Shown piece by piece: positions 58,494-64,000 of a stretch of DNA of 64,000 bases. Location of the stretch: NCBI RefSeq assembly GCF_015223435.1, contig NZ_VHKO01000008.1, positions 1-64,000 of the forward strand. The letters are read 5' to 3'. The notes beneath the pieces are model-generated. The model made no database searches. It was given only the letters and a program-made list of their open reading frames with translations, and was not told the DNA's origin. A program made the translations under genes and the position numbers. Within the stretch, counting starts at the first letter, position 1, and each line of letters opens with the position of its first letter. Source of the DNA: Vibrio hibernica. Lineage in GTDB: Bacteria > Pseudomonadota > Gammaproteobacteria > Enterobacterales > Vibrionaceae.

Positions 58494-59855
58494 ATGACAA
58501 CAGAAACAATCGTAGCTCAAGCAACCGCTCTCGGTCGAGGTGGTGTCGGCATTATTCGTGTATCAGGCTCTAAAGCAACTCAGGTCGCTCAAGAAGTTCT
58601 CGGACGTGCAGTAAAACCTCGTTATGCCGAATACTTACCTTTTAAAGATGAACAAGGAAAACAGCTCGACCAAGGCATTGCCTTATTTTTCCCTAATCCC
58701 CACTCTTTTACCGGTGAAGATGTCCTTGAACTACAAGGTCATGGCGGCCCAGTGGTTATGGATATGCTGATCAAACGTATTCTTAAAATTGATGGTATTC
58801 GCGCAGCACGCCCTGGTGAATTCTCAGAACGCGCTTTTCTCAATGACAAAATAGATTTAACCCAAGCAGAAGCTATTGCCGATCTCATCGATGCAAGTTC
58901 TGAAGAGGCAGCAAAATCAGCGTTAAATTCTTTACAAGGTGAGTTCTCTGGTCGTATTAATAAGCTTGTTGATTCACTTATCTATCTACGTATTTATGTC
59001 GAAGCAGCCATTGATTTTCCGGAAGAAGAAATAGATTTTTTAGCCGACGGGAAAGTCAGCAGCGATCTACAAAACATTATTGATAACCTTGCAGCGGTTC
59101 GAAAAGAAGCCAATCAAGGAGCTATTATTCGAGAAGGAATGAAGGTCGTCATAGCAGGTCGACCTAATGCGGGTAAATCCAGTCTGTTAAACGCTCTATC
59201 AGGTAAAGAGTCGGCTATCGTTACCGATATAGCAGGAACCACTCGAGACGTATTACGCGAGCATATACACATTGATGGCATGCCATTGCATATAATCGAT
59301 ACCGCGGGGCTACGTGAAGCCTCTGATGAAGTTGAACGAATAGGTATTGAACGAGCTTGGGATGAAATAGCCCAAGCCGATAGAGTTTTATTTATGGTTG
59401 ATGGCACTACCACGAATGCTACCGATCCAAAAGAAATCTGGCCCGATTTAGCTGAACGTTTACCTGAAAATATAGGTATGACGGTGATCCGTAATAAAGC
59501 CGATCAAACCAATGAAGAACTCGGTATTTGCCATATTAATAACCCAACCTTAATTCGCCTCTCCGCGAAGACAGGAGAAGGTATTGACGCTCTTCGTGAG
59601 CACTTAAAAGACTGTATGGGGTTTGCTGGTGGCACAGAAGGCAGCTTTATGGCCCGCCGTCGCCATCTAGAGGCCCTCGATAAAGCTGCCGAACATTTAC
59701 AGGTAGGACAACAGCAACTTGAAGGCTATATGGCAGGGGAAATCCTAGCAGAAGAGCTACGCATTACTCAGCAATACTTAAATGAAATCACTGGGGAATT
59801 TAACTCAGATGATCTATTAGGTCGTATTTTCTCTTCTTTCTGCATAGGAAAATAG
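58494..59855 (+). CDS. mnmE: tRNA modification GTPase MnmE
   Basis: MnmE, with MnmG, adds the cmnm5 group to wobble uridines. The 453-residue protein has the folate-binding N-terminal domain ([16 protein letters not shown]), a G domain with [12 protein letters not shown] (G1), DTAG (G3) and NKAD (G4), and the essential C-terminal FCIGK. Its partner mnmG is 1.1 kb downstream across oriC. Confidence 0.97.
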   Translation: MTTETIVAQATALGRGGVGIIRVSGSKATQVAQEVLGRAVKPRYAEYLPFKDEQGKQLDQGIALFFPNPHSFTGEDVLELQGHGGPVVMDMLIKRILKIDGIRAARPGEFSERAFLNDKIDLTQAEAIADLIDASSEEAAKSALNSLQGEFSGRINKLVDSLIYLRIYVEAAIDFPEEEIDFLADGKVSSDLQNIIDNLAAVRKEANQGAIIREGMKVVIAGRPNAGKSSLLNALSGKESAIVTDIAGTTRDVLREHIHIDGMPLHIIDTAGLREASDEVERIGIERAWDEIAQADRVLFMVDGTTTNATDPKEIWPDLAERLPENIGMTVIRNKADQTNEELGICHINNPTLIRLSAKTGEGIDALREHLKDCMGFAGGTEGSFMARRRHLEALDKAAEHLQVGQQQLEGYMAGEILAEELRITQQYLNEITGEFNSDDLLGRIFSSFCIGK

Positions 59856-59921
59856 TGATCTAATAAACACCAAAAATAATGCTGAAAAACTAGTAAAAAT
59901 AACGATATATCAGATAAATAT

Positions 59922-59957
59922 AAACCCTTCATCTTAACGTGAAGGGTTTTATTTTAC
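59922..59957 (+). terminator. Terminator of mnmE
   Basis: Perfect 9-10-bp stem AAACCCTTCA/TGAAGGGTTT followed by TATTTT, 67 bp after the stop. Confidence 0.9.
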
Positions 59958-60036
59958 CTCAATAACTGTTCGCAATTTTCCTCGCAAAACTCTACTATTT
60001 CTTTCTATGTAATCCGAAAATAATAAAGGAATAGCC

Positions 60037-60474
60037 ATGATCCATATCATCACAGGAAGCACACTCGGTGGCGCTGAATATGTCGGCGATCATTTAAGTG
60101 ATCTTCTTATCGAAAAGGGTGCACAGACCACCATCCATAATCAGCCTAATCTTGCAGAAATAGAAGCAAAGGGAATTTGGCTTATCATCACATCCACTCA
60201 CGGTGCTGGTGATTATCCTGATAATATTCAATCATTTATGAATAATATAAAAGACACGCCACCACGGATGTCTGATGTATCTTTTGCCGTTATTGCGATT
60301 GGAGATTCAAGTTATGACACTTTTTGTGCTGCCGGTAAAGATGCAAGAGCCACCTTTATTGATATTGGAACCCAAGAATTATGCCCACCTTTAGAAATAG
60401 ATGTCATTAACATATCAATACCAGAAGATGCTGCCGAGGAATGGTTAAATGAAAATATAAATTTCTTCATTTAA
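60037..60474 (+). CDS. mioC: Flavodoxin-like protein MioC
   Basis: A 145-residue FMN-binding flavodoxin; E. coli MioC supports biotin synthase activity. The FMN phosphate loop [10 protein letters not shown] is near the start; [11 protein letters not shown] and GDSSYDTFC follow. AAAGGA precedes the ATG. It lies directly beside oriC with transcription running into it, as in E. coli, where mioC transcription affects initiation. Confidence 0.95.
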   Translation: MIHIITGSTLGGAEYVGDHLSDLLIEKGAQTTIHNQPNLAEIEAKGIWLIITSTHGAGDYPDNIQSFMNNIKDTPPRMSDVSFAVIAIGDSSYDTFCAAGKDARATFIDIGTQELCPPLEIDVINISIPEDAAEEWLNENINFFI

Positions 60475-60983
60475 TAGACAAAAACAAAGCATTTTTCATT
60501 TATGATCACTTCATTCCAAATGAATATTTATAAAAATTTTGCCTATTTTTGGACATTTAAGCATTAACGTAAAAACTGTTCGGTCAAAAAACGAGCAATT
60601 AGTATGTGGATAACTACCCATTAACCCTGTGATCTTCACGTAGTTATTCACTTAATAACTAATTAAAAAGATCCACCTGTGTATAACTAGCCATTTTGAT
60701 CCCAGCTAATACCATAGATGATCCAAGCTAGATCACAGGAAAGGATCCTCCTAAACTCCATGATCTTAAAGATCATTTATTGATTATCCACAAGATCGAG
60801 CTTCCTTAATAATAGATCTAATAAAAGATCTATATAAAGATCTTATTTATATTAAGAGCTTTGAGCCCTTTATTTAATTAGACAAATCGATTCTCTCTTC
60901 GCATGAAAAAAGGTAGAATAACGCTCCTTTTATTTCCCGATCATCTAAAGTAAATGATCAACTATTGAACTCGAGGTCTGCTC
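60475..60983. other. Chromosome 1 replication origin oriC
   Basis: Gene-free region between mioC and mnmG, with DnaA boxes in the E. coli order. R4-like TGTGGATAA is at 60605-60613 and R3-like TTATTCACT at 60644-60652. R2-like TGTGTATAA (TTATACACA) is at 60678-60686 and R1-like TTATCCACA at 60784-60792. About a dozen GATC sites are spread over 60631-60842 for Dam/SeqA control. To the right of R1 an AT-rich run with repeated AGATCT-type 13-mers (60805-60860) is the unwinding element. The mnmG promoter is within the rightmost part. Confidence 0.95.
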
Positions 60984-62879
60984 ATGTTTTATCACGAAAA
61001 CTTTGACGTCATTGTCGTTGGTGGTGGCCATGCAGGAACGGAAGCTGCATTGGCATCGGCACGAACAGGCCAAAAAACGTTATTGCTCACTCACAATATC
61101 GATACATTAGGCCAAATGTCTTGCAACCCCGCGATTGGGGGAATTGGCAAGGGCCACTTAGTAAAAGAAGTGGATGCTCTTAGTGGTTTAATGGCTCAAG
61201 CTATTGATAAATCAGGAATTCAATTCAGAACGCTTAATGCATCCAAAGGGCCAGCAGTACGTGCAACTCGAGCGCAAGCTGATCGTTTATTATACAAATC
61301 TGCAGTAAGACAAACGTTAGAAAATCAACCTAACTTGACGTTATTTCAACAAGCGGTTGATGATTTAATTGTTGAAGGTTCTCAAGTTATTGGTGTCATC
61401 ACTCAAATGGGCCTTAAATTTAAAGCTCAGGCAGTCGTGTTAACGGTAGGAACATTCTTGGGTGGAAAGATCCATATCGGACTCGAAAACTTCTCAGGTG
61501 GTCGTGCTGGCGATCCACCATCTATAGCCTTAGCAAATCGTCTGCGTGATCTTCCATTTAGAGTGGATCGTTTAAAAACAGGGACACCTCCTCGTATTGA
61601 TGCACGCACTGTTGATCTTTCATGCTTGGAACAACAACATGGTGATACCCCGATCCCAGTATTTTCATTTATGGGAAAAAAAGAAGATCACCCAATGCAG
61701 ATCCCATGCTTTATCACATATACCAATGAAAAAACGCATGATGTGATCCGTAATAATTTAGATCGTAGCCCTATGTATTCTGGCGTGATCGAAGGTATTG
61801 GCCCACGTTATTGCCCATCGATTGAAGATAAAGTAATGCGTTTTGCCGATAAAAATAGTCATCAGATTTTTATTGAACCAGAAGGGTTAACAACAACAGA
61901 ATTGTATCCTAATGGGATTTCAACTAGCTTGCCATTTGATGTTCAAGTGAAAATTGTGCAATCAATGAATGGTTTTGAAAATGCGCAGATCATGCGTCCT
62001 GGTTATGCAATTGAATATGATTTCTTTGATCCTCGTGATTTAAAACAAAGCTATGAAACCAAATTTATTAATGGTTTGTTCTTTGCGGGACAAATTAACG
62101 GCACTACCGGTTATGAAGAAGCCGCGGCTCAAGGGCTGATGGCGGGCTTAAATGCTTCGTTGTACACCCAAGGCAAAGAGTCTTGGAGTCCTCGCCGTGA
62201 TCAAGCTTATATGGGCGTATTGATTGATGATTTATCTACGATGGGCACGAAAGAACCGTATCGTATGTTTACTTCTAGAGCTGAATATCGATTATTGTTG
62301 CGTGAAGATAATGCCGATTTACGTTTGACCGAAAAAGGTCGTGAACTTGGTTTAGTCGATGATGCTCGTTGGGCGCGATTTAATCAAAAAGTTGAACATG
62401 TTGAGCAAGAACGCCAGCGTTTAAAAGATATTTGGGTTAATCCAAAGTCGGACAATATTGAACAACTTAATCAATTATTAAAAACCCCTATCACTCGCGA
62501 AGCTAACGGTGAAGATCTTCTTCGTCGTCCTGAAATGACATATGAGAAACTGACCAGTTTAGATGTGTTTGCTTCACAAGTTGACGACCAACAAGCGACT
62601 GAACAAGTAGAGGTCCAAGTTAAATACGAAGGGTATATTCAACGTCAACAAGATGAAATTGAAAAATCATTGCGCCATGAAAATACTAAGTTACCGGTTG
62701 ATTTAGAATATTCTGATGTAAAAGGACTTTCTAATGAAGTGGTATTGAAGCTTAATAATTCCAAACCAGAAACGGTTGGTATTGCCTCTCGTATTTCCGG
62801 TATTACACCGGCTGCGATTTCAATCTTATTAGTTCACTTGAAAAAACAAGGCCTCCTAAAAAAAGGTAATGCGGCATGA
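60984..62879 (+). CDS. mnmG: tRNA uridine modification enzyme MnmG (GidA)
   Basis: A FAD enzyme that works with MnmE on wobble uridine. The 631-residue protein has the dinucleotide-binding [14 protein letters not shown] near residue 12, [23 protein letters not shown], the catalytic region [15 protein letters not shown] and the C-terminal helical domain. It is the first gene right of oriC and overlaps rsmG by 4 bp (ATGA). Confidence 0.98.
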   Translation: MFYHENFDVIVVGGGHAGTEAALASARTGQKTLLLTHNIDTLGQMSCNPAIGGIGKGHLVKEVDALSGLMAQAIDKSGIQFRTLNASKGPAVRATRAQADRLLYKSAVRQTLENQPNLTLFQQAVDDLIVEGSQVIGVITQMGLKFKAQAVVLTVGTFLGGKIHIGLENFSGGRAGDPPSIALANRLRDLPFRVDRLKTGTPPRIDARTVDLSCLEQQHGDTPIPVFSFMGKKEDHPMQIPCFITYTNEKTHDVIRNNLDRSPMYSGVIEGIGPRYCPSIEDKVMRFADKNSHQIFIEPEGLTTTELYPNGISTSLPFDVQVKIVQSMNGFENAQIMRPGYAIEYDFFDPRDLKQSYETKFINGLFFAGQINGTTGYEEAAAQGLMAGLNASLYTQGKESWSPRRDQAYMGVLIDDLSTMGTKEPYRMFTSRAEYRLLLREDNADLRLTEKGRELGLVDDARWARFNQKVEHVEQERQRLKDIWVNPKSDNIEQLNQLLKTPITREANGEDLLRRPEMTYEKLTSLDVFASQVDDQQATEQVEVQVKYEGYIQRQQDEIEKSLRHENTKLPVDLEYSDVKGLSNEVVLKLNNSKPETVGIASRISGITPAAISILLVHLKKQGLLKKGNAA

Positions 62880-63529
62880 ACTCCAGTTTAGTTAATCATA
62901 ATCTAAGAGATAAACTAGATTCATTACTGTCTCAAACTGATTTGGTCGTGAACGATTTACAACGTGATCAACTAGTTGGTTATGTTCTGATGTTAGATAA
63001 ATGGAATAAAGCCTATAACTTAACTTCCGTCCGTAATCCTATGGATATGTTAGTCAGGCATATTCTTGATAGTTTAGTGGTGAGCCCATATCTTACTGGT
63101 TCACGTTTTATTGATGTAGGGACAGGACCTGGTTTACCGGGGATCCCACTGGCTATTTTAAATCCAGAAATGGCGTTTACTTTACTTGATAGTTTAGGTA
63201 AACGTATTCGTTTTATTAAGCAAGTGGTGCATGAACTAGAAATAAGCAATGTCACACCAATACAAAGTCGAGTTGAAGAATTCGATCCTGAGCACGGTTT
63301 TGATGGCGTTATCAGTCGCGCATTTGCTTCGATAACTGATATGGTTGAGTGGTGTCATCATTTACCTAAATTAGATGGTGGTATTTTTCTTGCGCTAAAA
63401 GGGCAATTACCTGAAGATGAAATTGCTCAATTACCAAAAGCTTTTGCTGTTATTGATATCAAAGTTCTTCAAGTTCCAGAGTTAGAGGGTGACCGTCACT
63501 TGGTCTTGTTGGAAAAAAAGGAATTATAA
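62876..63529 (+). CDS. rsmG: 16S rRNA (guanine527-N7)-methyltransferase
   Basis: RsmG methylates G527 of 16S rRNA; its loss gives low-level streptomycin resistance. The 217-residue protein has [19 protein letters not shown] and the SAM-binding [14 protein letters not shown]. The ATG overlaps the mnmG stop, indicating translational coupling; parA follows. Confidence 0.97.
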   Translation: MNSSLVNHNLRDKLDSLLSQTDLVVNDLQRDQLVGYVLMLDKWNKAYNLTSVRNPMDMLVRHILDSLVVSPYLTGSRFIDVGTGPGLPGIPLAILNPEMAFTLLDSLGKRIRFIKQVVHELEISNVTPIQSRVEEFDPEHGFDGVISRAFASITDMVEWCHHLPKLDGGIFLALKGQLPEDEIAQLPKAFAVIDIKVLQVPELEGDRHLVLLEKKEL

Positions 63530-63539
63530 CGAGGTAGTC

Positions 63540-64000
63540 GTGGGTAAAATCATTTCAATTGCGAATCAAAAAGGTGGCGTTGGTAAAACCACAACGTGCG
63601 TCAACCTTGCTGCATCAATGGCTGCAACTAAAAGAAAAGTGCTTGTTATTGATCTTGATCCTCAAGGTAATGCGACCATGGCCAGCGGTGTTGATAAATA
63701 TGCTCTTGATTATACCGCTTATGATTTATTAGTTGATGAAGTCCCATTTGATGATGTGGTGCGTAAAAATACATCTGCTGGTTATGATTTAATTGCGGCC
63801 AACGGTGATGTTACTGCGGCTGAAATCAAGCTTATGGAAGTATTCTCTCGTGAGTTACGTTTAAAGCACACATTAGCTAACGTAAAAGATAACTATGATT
63901 ATATTTTTATTGATTGCCCCCCTTCGCTTAACTTATTAACAATTAATGCTATGGCAGCTTCACAATCAGTGTTAGTGCCTATGCAATGTGAATACTTTGC
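63540..64000 (+). CDS. parA: Chromosome partitioning ATPase ParA (partial, runs off window)
   Basis: ParA drives segregation of the origin region together with ParB at parS. About 153 residues are present. The deviant Walker A KGGVGKTT lies at the N-terminus (IANQKGGVGKTTTCVNLAAS), DLDPQGNAT follows, and Walker B-like IFIDCPPSLN lies near residue 125. The GTG start follows GAGG. parB is expected just outside. The window end truncates it. Confidence 0.96.
   Translation, partial: MGKIISIANQKGGVGKTTTCVNLAASMAATKRKVLVIDLDPQGNATMASGVDKYALDYTAYDLLVDEVPFDDVVRKNTSAGYDLIAANGDVTAAEIKLMEVFSRELRLKHTLANVKDNYDYIFIDCPPSLNLLTINAMAASQSVLVPMQCEYF

Overview
The window reads as the replication-origin region of a Vibrionaceae chromosome 1, probably a Vibrio or close relative. 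Three things support this: the oriC block mioC - oriC - mnmG - rsmG - parA next to rpmH-rnpA-yidD-yidC-mnmE and dnaA-dnaN-recF-gyrB; proteins closest to Vibrio/enterobacterial gamma-proteobacterial orthologues; and moderately AT-rich DNA. Nearly all of it is ordinary housekeeping core. I saw no insertion sequences, prophage, CRISPR, rRNA or tRNA genes. The species is not determined.

Layout: (1) 1-5 kb: a membrane-anchored RRM protein facing a leftward operon btuB - cob(I)alamin adenosyltransferase - DUF71 ATP pyrophosphatase - murI, headed by a cobalamin riboswitch. (2) 5-15 kb: trmA, the divergent fabR/sthA pair, dinF, a Fur-box methyltransferase, lexA with two SOS boxes, and plsB. (3) 14.5-21 kb, leftward: ubiCA, glpEG, rpoH and ftsYEX. 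(4) 22-29 kb: rsmD-yhhL, yhgN, yhhN, a 25-codon small-protein unit, yhhM, a periplasmic amidohydrolase, pldB and yigL. (5) 29-35 kb: EVE protein, a lipoprotein, a DTW protein and an amino-acid ABC importer. (6) 35-41 kb: yigB, xerC, DUF484, dapF, lysA, lptM leftward, and cyaY-tusA rightward. (7) 41-49 kb: mntP, glyQS, a potassium channel split by an in-frame stop, an Old Yellow Enzyme, avtA and ibpA. (8) 49-64 kb: gyrB-recF-dnaN-dnaA leftward; rpmH through parA rightward across oriC.

Functional themes are replication and segregation (dnaA, dnaN, recF, gyrB, oriC, parA, a parS-like site in recF), the stress regulons (LexA, sigma-32, IbpA with a ROSE-like thermometer), membrane biogenesis (PlsB, YidC/YidD, FtsEX/FtsY, FabR) and vitamin B12 salvage.

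The least explained items are non-coding or very small. They are a DnaA-box/GATC cluster between rpoH and glpE that resembles oriC; a 111-nt near-palindrome just upstream of glyQ; a 15-bp hairpin burying the start codon of the Fur-box methyltransferase; a 25-residue membrane peptide with its own ribosome site and terminator; and the TAA-ATG split potassium channel.
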